A stretch of 32,587 nt of DNA from Gammaproteobacteria bacterium (GCA_007128895.1 SKWO01000052.1:1-32587); one strand, 5' to 3'. Shown: positions 23,305-32,587, counted from the stretch's first letter. Made by a program: numbers and translations. The notes: generated by a model not told the origin, from the sequence alone.

Positions 23305-25109
23305 ATCCTTGCGATGTGGCTGGCGTGGTCCAGCGGCGCTGCACCAGCGTGGTTGAGTGAGGCGCGCTCGATAGCGGCGGCCCGCTGCTGCCATACCCCG
23401 TCGGGCTCGCGGCCCAGTACGCGGGCCAGTTCCAGCAGCACGGCGGTTGGCGCCGGCAGGTAGCCGTCGGTCGGCAGGGCCACGGCGCCACCGTAGCGCA
23501 GCAGCGGGCGCTCCTCCGGATGCCAGCCTGCGGTATCGTGAAAGCGCTCCCAAGCCGCGTCGGCCAGCTGCTCTGCCTGGGTGGCCAGCACCGTGTCGTT
23601 GTGGCGGTGGGCCCAGTCGAGCAGCCCGGCGGCGGTGTGGGCGTAGTCCTCCAGCGTGCCCGTGCCGAGCGGTTCACCGGCGGGGCCGAGTGCCCGTAGA
23701 AGCTGTTCGCCATCCCACAGTCGGGTGGTGATGAATCGGGCCAGGTGGTCGCCGGCCTCACGGTAGTGAGGCTGATCCGGTGCCAGGGCGAGGGCAGAAA
23801 GGGCCAGCCCATTCCATGCGGCCACTGCCTTGTCGTCGCGAGGCAGGCTACGCTGGTCGCGTGCCGCCCGCAGCCGGGTTCGTACCGTCTCGATCGACTG
23901 CGCGGCCTGGTCGGGTTCGATCGACAGGGCCGCCGCGACGGCCGCCGCATCGCGCTGCGGGATCAGGTGGTGGCCGTGGTCGAAGAGTGGCGGGCGATCA
24001 AGGCCGAAGTGGCGCACGGCCGCCGGGAGCAGTTCGCCGCCGAGGGCACGGCCCAGTTGGTCGGGGCGCCACAGGTAGTAGCCGCCCTCGACGCCGTCAC
24101 CATCCTCGGCCGAGAGTGCCGAACGCAGCCCTCCGTCGTGACGCGCCATCTGTTCCAGCATGAAGTCGAGTGTCTCCTCGCCGATCCGCTGCCAGCGCGG
24201 TTCGTTCAGGCGGGCGGCGGCGCGCAGATAGAGCGCGGCCAGCTGGGCGTTGTCGTAGAGCATCTTCTCGAAGTGCGGCACCTCCCAGTTGGGGTCCTCG
24301 GTGTAGCGAAAGAAGCCGCCGGCGAGGTGGTCGCGCAGACCGCGGGTGGCGATCTGCGTCAGGGTCAGCTGCAAGTGGGCATCGAGTTCAGGGGCGTGGC
24401 CGTACAGCGCGAGCAGGGCACCGAGCAGCGGGGTGCGCGGAAATTTGCTCTGGTCACCGAAGCCGCCTTCGAAGTCATCGGCCTCGGCCAGTGCCGCGGC
24501 CGTCAGTCGGCGGCGCAGTTCGGCAGCGCGTTCCGGTGCGGCTTGCGGCTGGTCGGCCGCCGCGCGGGCGTACCCCTCGGCGGCCTCGCGGATCGTCTCC
24601 GGGCTTGTCTGCCACTGGTGTCGCGCCTCCTGCAGTGTATTCAGGAAGGTGTCACGTGGCTGGTAAACCAGGCCGTGCCAAGGGCGTCCCTCGGGGGTGA
24701 CGAAGACATTGAGCGGCCAGCCGGCGATGCCGCGATGGCTGCGGAGGAAGGCAATCAACTGCTCATCGGTGGCGAGGTCGATCTCACGGTCGAGCTTGAC
24801 GGGAATAAAGTGGCGGTTGAGCAGTGCGGCCACCTCGGGGTCGCGGAAGCTTTCGCGCTGCATGACGTGGCACCAGTGGCAGGCGTAGAAGCCGCTGGAG
24901 AGGAAGAGGGGGCGGTTGAGCCGTTGCGCCAGCTCAAGGGCGGTGTGGTCCCAGGGCTGCCAGTGGACCGGGTCGTCGGCGTGCAGCTGGAGGTAGGGTG
25001 AGGCGTGGCCGGTGAGGCGATTGTCCAGCACGGCGGCGGCGTGAAGCGTGGCTACCGACCCTCCAAGCACGATCAGCAGCAGACCGGCGATGATGGGTAG
25101 CCGCTTCAC
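23298..25109 (-). CDS. DUF255 thioredoxin-domain protein (YyaL/Spata20-like) with signal peptide
   Basis: 603 aa. An N-terminal signal-like helix (about 4-24, cleavable after LHA) precedes NRLTGHASPYLQLHADDPVHWQPW and a thioredoxin-like CHWCH motif (C77, C80), the hallmark of DUF255. The rest is an alpha/alpha-barrel, glycoside-hydrolase-like region with GGFFRYTEDPNWEVPHFEKMLYD and DDKAVAAWNGL. Most bacterial relatives are cytosolic; a signal peptide suggests export here. The function of the family is unproven. It is the last gene of the his-hinT-tat run and its start overlaps tatC by 4 bp, but the signal has no twin arginine, so Sec export is more likely than Tat. Confidence 0.88.
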   Translation of the reverse strand: MKRLPIIAGLLLIVLGGSVATLHAAAVLDNRLTGHASPYLQLHADDPVHWQPWDHTALELAQRLNRPLFLSSGFYACHWCHVMQRESFRDPEVAALLNRHFIPVKLDREIDLATDEQLIAFLRSHRGIAGWPLNVFVTPEGRPWHGLVYQPRDTFLNTLQEARHQWQTSPETIREAAEGYARAAADQPQAAPERAAELRRRLTAAALAEADDFEGGFGDQSKFPRTPLLGALLALYGHAPELDAHLQLTLTQIATRGLRDHLAGGFFRYTEDPNWEVPHFEKMLYDNAQLAALYLRAAARLNEPRWQRIGEETLDFMLEQMARHDGGLRSALSAEDGDGVEGGYYLWRPDQLGRALGGELLPAAVRHFGLDRPPLFDHGHHLIPQRDAAAVAAALSIEPDQAAQSIETVRTRLRAARDQRSLPRDDKAVAAWNGLALSALALAPDQPHYREAGDHLARFITTRLWDGEQLLRALGPAGEPLGTGTLEDYAHTAAGLLDWAHRHNDTVLATQAEQLADAAWERFHDTAGWHPEERPLLRYGGAVALPTDGYLPAPTAVLLELARVLGREPDGVWQQRAAAIERASLNHAGAAPLDHASHIARIQ

Positions 25110-26032
25110 GTCGTTGGGTCGCCCCCCTTCTTGTGAGATTCACGCCCGGCCGACTCCTGCTCCATCCGCTCCAGTTCCGCCTCCATCTGCTCAGGCGTCA
25201 TCGGACGGTAGGCCTCGGGATCGTCGTCGGCACCGGTCGGTGCACCACCGGCGTCGGCGCTTGCTGCCTCATTCGCGTCTTCCGGCTTGCGTTCGAAACG
25301 CTTGGAGAGTAGCAGGCCGATCTCGAAGAGCAGCCACATCGGCAGGGCGAGCAGGGTCTGCGAGATGATGTCGGGCGGGGTGAGCAGCATGCCGACGACG
25401 AAGGCGCCGACGATGATATAGGGGCGCTTGGCGGCCAGGCTCTGCGGTGTGGTGACGCCGGCGGCGACCAGGATAATGGTGGCGATCGGCACCTCGAAAG
25501 CGACGCCGAAGGCGAAGAACATCTTCAGCACGAAGTTGAGGTAGTGGTTGATGTCGGTCATCACCGCCACCCCTTCCGGTGCCATCGAGGTGAGGAAGGC
25601 GAAGACCAGCGGGAAGACGACGTAGTAGGCGAAGGCCATGCCGAGATAGAAGAGGGCGGCGCTGGAGAAGAGCAGCGGCCAGACGATGCGGCGTTCGTTT
25701 TCGTACAGCCCGGGGGCGACGAAGGACCAGAGCTGATAGAGCAGGTAGGGGATGCAGGCGAAGAAGGCGACGATCAGGGCCAGCTTGAACGGGGTCAGAA
25801 AGGGCGAGGCGACCTCGGTCGCGATCATGCTGGTCCCTTCCGGCATGTGGCGCATCAGCGGCTCGGCCAGGAAGAGGTAGAGCGTGTTGGCGAAAGGGAA
25901 GAGAGCGAGGAAGAGGATCGTGATTGCCACCACCGAGCGCAGCACGCGGTCGCGCAGTTCGACCAGGTGGGTGACGAAGGGCTGCTGGGGCAGGATCTCT
26001 TCGCCGGTCTTGGGGTCGCGTAGTGCGGCCAT
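25106..26032 (-). CDS. tatC: twin-arginine translocase subunit TatC
   Basis: 308 aa, longer than the usual 250 because of an acidic, probably unstructured cytoplasmic tail (about 245-308). FVTHLVELRDRVLRS near the N-terminus is the conserved TatC motif that contacts twin-arginine signals; FKLALIVAFFACIPYLLYQLW, APGLYENERR and LLTPPDIISQ follow over six membrane helices. TatC with TatB forms the receptor of the Tat pathway for folded, often cofactor-bearing proteins. It shares one base with the tatB stop and overlaps the DUF255 gene by 4 bp. Confidence 0.97.
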   Translation of the reverse strand: MAALRDPKTGEEILPQQPFVTHLVELRDRVLRSVVAITILFLALFPFANTLYLFLAEPLMRHMPEGTSMIATEVASPFLTPFKLALIVAFFACIPYLLYQLWSFVAPGLYENERRIVWPLLFSSAALFYLGMAFAYYVVFPLVFAFLTSMAPEGVAVMTDINHYLNFVLKMFFAFGVAFEVPIATIILVAAGVTTPQSLAAKRPYIIVGAFVVGMLLTPPDIISQTLLALPMWLLFEIGLLLSKRFERKPEDANEAASADAGGAPTGADDDPEAYRPMTPEQMEAELERMEQESAGRESHKKGGDPTT

Positions 26033-26409
26033 CAGGGCGCCTTGTCTCGCGTTGGGTCCACCGCTTCGTCGATCAGGCGGTTGCCGGCTTGTGCGGGCGG
26101 CTCACTCGGGGCGCTCCGGGTGGCCGGGTCGTCGATGGCCTTGACCAGGTAGTCGTCCGGCTGGCTCGGGCGTTCGGTCTCGATGCTGCTGTTGAGGATA
26201 CGCTGCACATCGTCGAGCCCGCTCTTTTTCATGATCTCCTCATTGCGGATCTCGCGCTCGACTTCGTGCTTGACCGCATTGATGTAGTAGCGCGCCTTGC
26301 CCACGTAGAGGCCGACGGTGCGCACGAGACCGGGCAGGCGGTCGGGGCCGACGACCAGCAGGGCGACGACCAGGATGATCGCGATCTCGAGAAAGCCGAC
26401 ATCAAACAT
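26032..26409 (-). CDS. tatB: twin-arginine translocase subunit TatB
   Basis: 125 aa. It starts MFDVGFLEIAIILVVALLVVGP-like: a short N-terminus, one membrane helix and the Gly-Pro hinge typical of TatB, followed by an amphipathic helix (RLPGLVRTVGLYVGKARYY) and a charged tail. Together with TatC it binds signal peptides. The order tatA-tatB-tatC is standard; spacing to tatA is 22 bp. Confidence 0.95.
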   Translation of the reverse strand: MFDVGFLEIAIILVVALLVVGPDRLPGLVRTVGLYVGKARYYINAVKHEVEREIRNEEIMKKSGLDDVQRILNSSIETERPSQPDDYLVKAIDDPATRSAPSEPPAQAGNRLIDEAVDPTRDKAP

Positions 26410-26431
26410 GGCCGTGGCCGGGCGTCAGGGG

Positions 26432-26683
26432 TCAGACCTTGGGCTTCTCGTCCTCGTGACGGGTCGCCTCGGCGTTGATCACTTCACCTTCGCGCCCTGC
26501 CAGCTTGGCCGGGTCCTGCTGTTGCGGCTTGCCATCGGGGCTCTCCTCGCCTTCCTTGACGGCGTCACGGAAGCCCTTCACGGCGCTGCCGAGGTCGCCA
26601 CCGAGGTTGCGGATCTTCTTGGCGCCGAAGAGCAGCAGGACGATGACCAGAATGATGAGAAGTTGCCAGATGCTGATACCCAT
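26432..26683 (-). CDS. tatA: twin-arginine translocase subunit TatA
   Basis: 83 aa. The sequence [20 protein letters not shown] is followed by [18 protein letters not shown], i.e. one membrane helix, the FGxKK hinge and the amphipathic helix with the invariant Phe-Gly region of TatA. Multiple TatA copies form the translocation pathway. A GGAG ribosome-binding site lies upstream. It follows the HIT-protein gene by 27 bp on the same strand. Confidence 0.96.
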   Translation of the reverse strand: MGISIWQLLIILVIVLLLFGAKKIRNLGGDLGSAVKGFRDAVKEGEESPDGKPQQQDPAKLAGREGEVINAEATRHEDEKPKV

Positions 26684-26710
26684 GGTGTGAGACTCCGCGA
26701 TAAGGTGTGG

Positions 26711-27055
26711 TCAGAAGCCGGGCAGGCGCTTGCCGCCCAGCAGATGGATGTGCAGGTGGAAGACCACCTGGCCGCCCCCTGCGCCGGTATTGATGATGGT
26801 GCGGTAGCCGTCGGTCAAGCCCTGTTCCCGGGCCAGTTCCGGCAGTTTGAGCATCATGTGGGCGATCAGTTCGGCGTCATTGGCGGCCAGGTCGTCGAGG
26901 CTGGCGATGTGCTTGCGTGGAATGGCCAGCAGATGGACTTCGGCCTTCGGCGCGATGTCGCGGAAGACGACCATCTGTGCGTCCTGATAGACGATGCTGG
27001 CCGGCAGTTCGCCGGCCACGATCTTGCAGAAGATGCAGTCGGGTTGGGTGCTCAT
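26711..27055 (-). CDS. hinT: HIT-family nucleotide hydrolase, HinT-like
   Basis: 114 aa. [14 protein letters not shown] at the N-terminus holds the zinc-type cysteines (C7, C10) and the histidine triad is H100-L-H-I-H104. HinT proteins hydrolyse AMP-linked substrates such as adenylated amines and aminoacyl-AMP. The start overlaps the hisE stop by 4 bp. The hisI-hisE-hinT-tatABC order is common in gamma- and betaproteobacteria, so this linkage is conserved although the functional reason is unclear. Confidence 0.92.
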   Translation of the reverse strand: MSTQPDCIFCKIVAGELPASIVYQDAQMVVFRDIAPKAEVHLLAIPRKHIASLDDLAANDAELIAHMMLKLPELAREQGLTDGYRTIINTGAGGGQVVFHLHIHLLGGKRLPGF

Positions 27056-27369
27056 TCCGTTCGCCTCGCCTTCTCTTCGATGCCGGAGAGGCCGAACCGG
27101 CGTTCCAGTTCGGTCAGGACATCATCGGGGCCCAGCCCTTGGTGGGCCAGCATGACGAGGGTATGAAACCATAGATCGGCCGTTTCGTAAACAAGCGCCC
27201 GGGCGTCGCCGTCCTTGGCGGCGATCACCGTCTCGGTCGCCTCTTCGCCGATCTTCTTGAGGATGGTGTCGAGCCCCTTGCTGTAGAGACGGGCCACATA
27301 GGAGCTTTCCGGGTCGGCGCCCTTGCGCGCCTCGATGACCTCGGCCAGTCGGTTGAGTGTCTCGCTCAC
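27052..27369 (-). CDS. hisE: phosphoribosyl-ATP pyrophosphatase
   Basis: 105 aa. [24 protein letters not shown] and the [16 protein letters not shown] end are classic HisE, an all-alpha MazG-like fold with metal-binding Glu residues in EEATE. It removes pyrophosphate from phosphoribosyl-ATP, step 2 of histidine synthesis. It is a stand-alone gene, separate from hisI, with 4-bp overlaps on both sides. Confidence 0.96.
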   Translation of the reverse strand: MSETLNRLAEVIEARKGADPESSYVARLYSKGLDTILKKIGEEATETVIAAKDGDARALVYETADLWFHTLVMLAHQGLGPDDVLTELERRFGLSGIEEKARRTE

Positions 27370-27748
27370 GAGCTGTAGATCTCCTTCGGGTCCTTGAGGA
27401 CCGGTTCGCGTACCTGCCAGCCGTCTCCCTCCAGGCGGCGGTAGAAGCAGCTTTCGCGACCGGTGTGGCAGGCGATGCCGCCGATCTGACGCACCGTGAG
27501 CAGGACGACATCGCCGTCGCAGTCGAGGTCGATCGCCGCCACCTGCTGGATGTGGCCGGACTCCTCACCCTTGTGCCAGAGCCGGTTGCGTGAGCGCGAC
27601 CAGTAGACGGCGCGCCCTTCGCTGGCGGTCAGTTCGAGCGCCTCGCGGTTCATCCAGGCGACCATCAGGATGCGGCCGCTGTCGGCGTCTTGGGCGATGG
27701 CAGTGACCAGGCCGCGCTCGTCCCAGCGCACGGCATCCAGCCAGGCGC

Positions 27749-27752
<4 letters not shown>
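27366..27752 (-). CDS. hisI: phosphoribosyl-AMP cyclohydrolase
   Basis: 128 aa. [33 protein letters not shown] and a [11 protein letters not shown] zinc-binding motif identify HisI. It opens the adenine ring of phosphoribosyl-AMP, step 3 of histidine synthesis. The start overlaps hisF by 4 bp and the stop overlaps hisE by 4 bp, so translation is probably coupled. Confidence 0.97.
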
Positions 27753-28522
<770 letters not shown>

Positions 28523-28583
28523 CGGGGATAGCCTCTGGTTGCGTGGCTGTTCGAGGGCTGGCCTGCCGGGCGTTGGGTGGCGT

Positions 28584-28689
28584 CGGCCTTCACGTCGGCC
28601 ACGGCAAGGGACGCCGTGAATGCCTCCATGCAGGCTCTGCGCAAACATCCCTGTTTGCGAAGCCCTTGCCGTGGCCGACGCGAAGGCCG
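28584..28689 (-). repeat. 106-bp multi-hairpin element between hisA and hisF (element 2)
   Basis: The arms 28584-28610 and 28663-28689 are 27-bp inverted repeats with one difference (28592/28681), which is a G-U pair in minus-strand RNA. On the minus strand an 8-bp hairpin CGCAAACA-GGGA-TGTTTGCG (28640-28659) is followed by a GCCT/AGGC hairpin (28622-28635) and TTCACGGCGTCC (28608-28619). The last core matches element 1 at 14377-14388 except for one T/C. ACAGGGATGT matches the core of the known CsrA/RsmA binding consensus. The element lies in the sense strand of the his transcript. No T-tract follows, so it is not a plain intrinsic terminator. Confidence 0.75.
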
Positions 28690-28703
28690 TGTCAGCCGGG
28701 GCA

Positions 28704-29444
28704 TCATGCCTGCGCGTACCGGTCGGCCAGCGCCTGCGCCTCGGCGAAGTCGAGGCTGCCCTCGTAGATGGCGCGGCCGGTGATGGCACCGACGATGCCT
28801 TCGTCGGCCACTTCGCACAGGGCGCGGATGTCGTCGATCGAGGTGATGCCGCCGGAGGCGATGACCGGGATGGTGATCGCCTGGGCCAGCTTGACGGTGG
28901 CCTCGACGTTGACCCCCTGCATCATGCCGTCGCGCGAGATGTCGGTGTAGATGATCGCCTCGACACCGTCGCGCTCGAAGTGCTGGGCGAGGTCGATGAC
29001 GTCGTGGCGCGACAGCTTCGACCAGCCGTCGATGGCGACCTTGCCCTCCTTGGCGTCGAGGCCGACGATGACATGGCCGGGAAACTGCAGGCAGAGGTCG
29101 GCGATGAAGTGGGGGGTGTTGACGGCGCGGGTACCGATGATGACGTAGCGTACGCCGGCGTCGAGGTAGCGCGCGACGGCCTCCTCGTCACGGATACCGC
29201 CGCCGATCTGGATGTCGAGATCGGGGAAGGCGTCGGCGATGCGTCCGACTACCGCGGCGTTGACCGGTTCGGCGGCGATGGCGCCGTCCAGATCGACCAG
29301 ATGGAGGCGACGGGCACCGGCCTCGACCCAGCGCGCGGCGGCCTCGACCGGATCATCGGCAAAGACGGTGACGTCGTCCATGCGCCCCTGGCGCAGACGG
29401 ACGCACTTGCCGTCCTTGATGTCGATCGCGGGAATGACCAGCAT
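28704..29444 (-). CDS. hisA: phosphoribosylformimino-AICAR ribotide isomerase
   Basis: 246 aa from the ATG at 29442-29444 with GAGGA upstream. [20 protein letters not shown] (catalytic D8), [19 protein letters not shown] and [16 protein letters not shown] fit the HisA (beta/alpha)8 barrel. It converts ProFAR to PRFAR, the substrate of HisFH. Gap to hisH is 28 bp upstream; the gap to hisF downstream is 181 bp and holds element 2. Confidence 0.97.
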   Translation of the reverse strand: MLVIPAIDIKDGKCVRLRQGRMDDVTVFADDPVEAAARWVEAGARRLHLVDLDGAIAAEPVNAAVVGRIADAFPDLDIQIGGGIRDEEAVARYLDAGVRYVIIGTRAVNTPHFIADLCLQFPGHVIVGLDAKEGKVAIDGWSKLSRHDVIDLAQHFERDGVEAIIYTDISRDGMMQGVNVEATVKLAQAITIPVIASGGITSIDDIRALCEVADEGIVGAITGRAIYEGSLDFAEAQALADRYAQA

Positions 29445-29472
29445 GGTAGTGTCCTCTTGCTTGCGTGTTGGG

Positions 29473-30126
29473 CTACAGCGTGCCGTCCCAGGCCAGAAAG
29501 TTGGCATAGAGGCGCAGGCCGGCGTGTTGGCTCTTTTCCGGGTGAAACTGTACTGCGAAGAGGTTGTTGTGGGCCACTGCGCAGGTGAACGGCAAGCCGT
29601 ACTCGCTGGTGGCGGCGCTCAGGCTCGGGTCGCCCGGCTCGACGTAGTAGCTGTGGACGAAGTAGAAACGGGTGCCGCTCTCGATGCCGGCCCACAGGGG
29701 GTGGGTGCGGGTCGGTACGACCCGGTTCCAGCCCATGTGCGGCACCTTGAGGCGTGCCGCCTCGCCGCCGATTGCATCGAGTTGCTCGGTAAAGCCGCGC
29801 ACCTTGCCGGGCAGGATGCGCAGGCATTGAGTGCCACCGTTCTCGTCGCTGGTCTGCATCAGTGCCTGCATGCCGACACAGACACCCAGCAGTGGACGAC
29901 TGGCGGCCACTTCGTGGATGGTGGTGTCGAGGCCGAGGCGGATCAGCTCGGCCATGCAGTCGCGGATGGCGCCCACGCCGGGCAGCACAACGCGATCACA
30001 GCCGAGGATGGTGCGACGGTCCCCGGTGACGATCACCTCGGTCTGGCCATGGGCGGCACGCTCGAGGGCCTTGGCGACCGAGTGGAGGTTGCCCATTCCG
30101 TAGTCAATGACGGCGACACTGCTCAT
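29473..30126 (-). CDS. hisH: imidazole glycerol phosphate synthase, glutaminase subunit
   Basis: 217 aa. The class I glutamine amidotransferase triad is complete: C83 in GVCVGMQ, and H195/E197 in [15 protein letters not shown] and the N-terminal [14 protein letters not shown] are typical HisH. It releases ammonia from glutamine and passes it to HisF. The catalytic loop reads VCVGMQ rather than the common ICLGMQ, a conservative change. Confidence 0.97.
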   Translation of the reverse strand: MSSVAVIDYGMGNLHSVAKALERAAHGQTEVIVTGDRRTILGCDRVVLPGVGAIRDCMAELIRLGLDTTIHEVAASRPLLGVCVGMQALMQTSDENGGTQCLRILPGKVRGFTEQLDAIGGEAARLKVPHMGWNRVVPTRTHPLWAGIESGTRFYFVHSYYVEPGDPSLSAATSEYGLPFTCAVAHNNLFAVQFHPEKSQHAGLRLYANFLAWDGTL

Positions 30127-30153
30127 GCGCTGGCTCTTCCGGCTGGGTGGTGG

Positions 30154-30747
30154 CTACAGGGCGCCCTTGGTGGAGGGGAGCTGGCCGGCTGCACGTGGGT
30201 CGACCTCGCACGCCATGCGCAGGGCGCGGCCGAACGCCTTGAAAATCGCCTCGGCGATGTGGTGGGTGTTGCGCCCGCGCAGCACGTCGATATGCAGGGT
30301 CAGCGCGGCGTGGTTGACCAGCCCCTGAAAGAATTCGCCAACCAGTTCGGTATCGAAACGGCCGATCTTCTCGCTGGGAAATTCGGCGGCGAAGGTCAGT
30401 CCCGGGCGACCGGAGAGGTCGACCACCACGCGCGCCAGGGCCTCGTCCAGCGGGACGTAGGCGTGGCCGAAGCGGCGGATGCCTGCCTTGTCGCCCAGCG
30501 CAGCGCGTAGCGCCTGGCCGAGGGTGATGCCGACGTCTTCGACGGTGTGATGGTCGTCGATGTGCAGGTCACCGTCGGCAGCGATCTCCAGATCGATCAT
30601 GCCGTGGCGGGCGATCTGGTCGAGCATGTGGTCGAGAAAGGGTACGCCGGTCTCGAGTCGGGCGCTGCCGCTGCCGTCGAGATGGGCGGTGAGCGAGATA
30701 CGGGTCTCGCGCGTGGTGCGCTCAATGGTGGCCTTGCGTTCTGACAT
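30154..30747 (-). CDS. hisB: imidazoleglycerol-phosphate dehydratase
   Basis: 197 aa, the monofunctional form without the HisN-type phosphatase domain seen in E. coli. [16 protein letters not shown] and [19 protein letters not shown] carry the manganese-binding histidines, repeated at [10 protein letters not shown] and [15 protein letters not shown]. It dehydrates IGP to imidazole acetol phosphate. It is the first gene of the minus-strand run and diverges from fnr. A promoter candidate is just upstream. Confidence 0.97.
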   Translation of the reverse strand: MSERKATIERTTRETRISLTAHLDGSGSARLETGVPFLDHMLDQIARHGMIDLEIAADGDLHIDDHHTVEDVGITLGQALRAALGDKAGIRRFGHAYVPLDEALARVVVDLSGRPGLTFAAEFPSEKIGRFDTELVGEFFQGLVNHAALTLHIDVLRGRNTHHIAEAIFKAFGRALRMACEVDPRAAGQLPSTKGAL

Positions 30748-30751
30748 GATC

Positions 30752-30780
30752 GTTGTATGCTGATGCCGCGGTGATGTGAA
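30752..30780 (-). promoter_or_regulatory. sigma-70 promoter candidate for the his-hinT-tat run
   Basis: On the minus strand TTCACA (30775-30780, five of six to -35) and TACAAC (30752-30757, four of six to -10) are separated by 17 bp. The -10 hexamer ends only 4 nt before the hisB ATG, so the transcript would start inside or at the start of the gene unless another promoter is used. No histidine-rich leader peptide (attenuator) is visible. Confidence 0.35.
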
Positions 30781-30856
30781 TTAAATAGTACCGTAATTCG
30801 GCTCTTGGAGAGAACCGTTTTCTGTCATTCAGGGGTGCAACGGGAGGTGGTGGTTC

Positions 30857-31657
30857 ATGTCGGCAGCGCAGCCACACAAGGTCGTCAGCCTGGCCGAGTT
30901 CAAGGCTGCCTGTCAGAGTTGCAGTCTGTTTCAGCTCTGTCTGCCGATGGGGATCGCCGACAACGAGCTGGCGCTGTTGGACAAGATCATCCGGCGCCGG
31001 CGCCCGCTCAAGCGGGGCGAGCACCTCTATCAGCAGGGGCACTCCTTTCAATCGCTCTACGCCGTACGCAGTGGCTCGATCAAGACCTACGCCACCACCG
31101 AGGACGGTCGGGAGCAGGTGACCGGCTTTCATCTGCCTGGGGAGTTGCTGGGGTTGGACGCGATCTGTACCGAGCGCCACGGCTGTGCGGCGGTCGCATT
31201 GGAGACCTGCACGGTCTGCGAGCTGCCCTATGATCAGGTCGACCGTCTCAACGAGTTCCTGCCTGGGTTGCAGCAGCAGCTGGTGCGCATGATGAGTCGG
31301 GAGATTCTCGGCGGACAGGCGCTGCTGGCGTTGCTCGGCAAACGTAGCGCCGAGGAGCGGTTGGCGGCCTATCTGCTCAATCTCTCCGGGCGATTTCAGC
31401 GGCGCGGTCTCTCAGGTACCGAATTCATCATGAGCATGTCGCGAACCGATATCGGCAATTACATGGGGCTGGCGGTGGAGACGGTCAGTCGCATGTTTAC
31501 CCGTTTTCAGGAGATGGGCATCCTCTCGGTGCGACGCAAGCACGTCGTGGTGCATCAGCCTGAGCGCCTAAGGGCGATCGCCTGCCAGTCCGGTGGCTGC
31601 ACCGTTTTGGGGCGGGCTGGAGCGGCACTTCCTCAGACTGAGACCAAAAATGGCTGA
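30857..31657 (+). CDS. fnr: FNR/ANR-type oxygen-sensing transcription regulator
   Basis: 266 aa with GGGAGG before the ATG. N-terminal cysteines C19, C22 and C28 (CQSCSLFQLC) plus C121 (TVCELPY) match the four ligands of the FNR [4Fe-4S] cluster (E. coli C20, C23, C29, C122). The cyclic-nucleotide-binding-type fold is followed by a helix-turn-helix whose recognition part reads VETVSR, with E208, S211 and R212 matching the residues that read TTGAT. Low oxygen should allow dimerisation and DNA binding. About 25 extra residues at the C-terminus are not typical. The gene is upstream of ccoN, and an FNR box lies in the spacer, so it probably controls that oxidase. Confidence 0.93.
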   Translation: MSAAQPHKVVSLAEFKAACQSCSLFQLCLPMGIADNELALLDKIIRRRRPLKRGEHLYQQGHSFQSLYAVRSGSIKTYATTEDGREQVTGFHLPGELLGLDAICTERHGCAAVALETCTVCELPYDQVDRLNEFLPGLQQQLVRMMSREILGGQALLALLGKRSAEERLAAYLLNLSGRFQRRGLSGTEFIMSMSRTDIGNYMGLAVETVSRMFTRFQEMGILSVRRKHVVVHQPERLRAIACQSGGCTVLGRAGAALPQTETKNG

Positions 31658-31714
31658 GCTGACGGCCCGGTGTGCGTCTTTTCGCGCACTTTGCTGGTGC
31701 GGAACGTCTCTTTT

Positions 31715-31728
31715 TTGATCTGCGTCAA
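31715..31728 (+). promoter_or_regulatory. FNR/ANR box in the ccoN promoter region
   Basis: TTGATCTGCGTCAA matches the consensus TTGATnnnnATCAA at nine of ten specified bases. With the usual class II spacing (centre at -41.5) transcription would start near 31763, with AACACT (31751-31756) in the -10 position, leaving a leader of about 137 nt before ccoN. It sits 58 bp after the fnr stop. Activation of the oxidase operon at low oxygen is the likely role. Confidence 0.7.
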
Positions 31729-31899
31729 TGTTGGATCCCTTGAATTCCTCAACACTACGCCCGTCAGAGTGTACCTGTCGACTTGCCGCGCGTATTCCAG
31801 CGGGGGGAGCGGGGGAGATAAAAAAGGGTGCGCTCAGGTAAGCCGGCAGTTGGCGGTGGTCCTGGGCGATACATGGTTCTGGGCTAGAGGAGACTACTC

Positions 31900-32587
31900 G
31901 TGGAAGCGACACAAGTAGAAAAGAAATACGATCTGGAAGTCGTGCGATGGTTCATCGTCATGGCCGCCGTCTATCTGGTGGTGGCCACCCTGGTGGGTGT
32001 GATCATCGCTTCGCAGTTGGCATGGCCGGTGATGAACTTCGATATTGCCGAGCTGACCTTCGGGCGCCTGCGTCCATTGCATACCAATGCCATCATCTTT
32101 GCCTTCGGTGGCTGTGTCCTGATGGCCACGGCGTACTACACCGTACAGAAGACCTGCGGCGTCTCGCTGTGGAGCAACAAGCTGGCCTGGTTTACCTTCT
32201 GGGGCTGGAATCTGATCATCGTCCTGGCGGTCATCACCCTGCCGCTGGGTATCACCCAGGGCAAGGAGTACGCCGAGCTGGAGTGGCCGATCGACATTCT
32301 GATCGCCGTGGTCTGGCTGGCTTACAGCTTCAACTTCATCATGACCCTGGCCAAGCGCAAGACCCCGCACATCTATGTGTCGAACTGGTTCTTCCTGGGC
32401 ATGATGGTGATGATCACCTACCTGCACGTGGTCAACAGCCTGGCCATCCCGGTCGGTATGTGGAAGTCGTACTCGATCTTCTCCGGCGTGCAGGATGCGA
32501 TGATCCAGTGGTGGTACGGCCATAATGCGGTCGGCTTCTACCTCACCGCCGGCTTCCTCGGCATCATGTACTACTTCGTGCCGAAGC
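31900..32587 (+). CDS. ccoN: cbb3-type cytochrome c oxidase subunit I CcoN (3' end outside window)
   Basis: The first 229 codons are present, from a GTG with GAGGAG upstream. The translation begins [18 protein letters not shown] and has several membrane helices. [14 protein letters not shown] (H61) is a low-spin heme ligand region and [19 protein letters not shown] contains a copper-B histidine (H208). CcoN is the catalytic subunit of the high-affinity terminal oxidase used at low oxygen; ccoO, ccoQ and ccoP would be expected beyond the window. The upstream fnr gene and FNR box fit induction at low oxygen. Confidence 0.95.
   Translation, partial: MEATQVEKKYDLEVVRWFIVMAAVYLVVATLVGVIIASQLAWPVMNFDIAELTFGRLRPLHTNAIIFAFGGCVLMATAYYTVQKTCGVSLWSNKLAWFTFWGWNLIIVLAVITLPLGITQGKEYAELEWPIDILIAVVWLAYSFNFIMTLAKRKTPHIYVSNWFFLGMMVMITYLHVVNSLAIPVGMWKSYSIFSGVQDAMIQWWYGHNAVGFYLTAGFLGIMYYFVPK

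Noticed and set aside
28584-28689. Rho-independent terminator between hisA and hisF
   Set aside because: The stem is strong but no T-run follows on either strand, and it contains internal hairpins.
30748-30856. Histidine attenuator leader peptide before hisB
   Set aside because: No short frame rich in His codons precedes hisB, and the spacer is too short for leader plus terminator.

Overview
The window is high-G+C, densely packed chromosomal DNA from a gammaproteobacterium. The order priA - (methyltransferase) - argS - SPOR/FtsN-like gene resembles the pseudomonad chromosome. The lipid A acyltransferases, Tat operon, FNR regulator and start of a cbb3 oxidase all fit an aerobic or microaerobic Gram-negative. 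A Chromatiales-like or Pseudomonas-related lineage is plausible, but the window gives no species marker. I saw no rRNA, tRNA, CRISPR array, prophage or intact insertion sequence.

Layout. (1) 1-3.8 kb: a cut-off rhodanese gene diverges from a TtcA-family tRNA thiolase gene. The thiolase overlaps a lipid A acyltransferase gene, and a second acyltransferase gene, overlapped with a fructosamine-kinase-like gene, converges on it. (2) 3.8-9.4 kb: a gene-free leader with a good promoter and a DnaA-box cluster, then priA, a methyltransferase, argS and a SPOR-domain gene. (3) 9.4-12.6 kb: a lipoprotein substrate-binding protein with no transporter partners, fused by overlaps to a sensor kinase with no response regulator, then a membrane zinc peptidase. 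(4) 12.6-15.5 kb, minus strand: a MoxR ATPase and its VWA/metallopeptidase partner, separated by a 183-bp multi-hairpin element, plus an orphan CopG/BrnA-type antitoxin. (5) 15.5-22.3 kb: a BetT-type choline/betaine carrier diverging from pepN. A 165-bp MITE-like element sits between pepN and a convergent Na/phosphate symporter gene and supplies the end of both reading frames. (6) 22.3-30.8 kb: a CobW GTPase gene, then a long minus-strand run hisB-hisH-hisA-hisF-hisI-hisE-hinT-tatA-tatB-tatC-DUF255, mostly with 4-bp overlaps. (7) 30.8-32.6 kb: fnr, then a promoter region with an FNR box, then the start of ccoN, which runs off the window.

Most interesting. Two elements (14230-14412 and 28584-28689) have different but self-complementary 26-27-bp arms around a shared core: hairpins with AGGA/GGGA loops followed by TT(T/C)ACGGCGTCC. 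The different arms both keep pairing, which looks like selection on structure, and the element between hisA and hisF would be part of the his mRNA. Also notable are the MITE that writes two stop codons, the substrate-binding-protein/kinase pair, the DnaA boxes before priA, and four genes whose -10-like hexamers lie so close to the start codon that leaderless mRNAs are likely.
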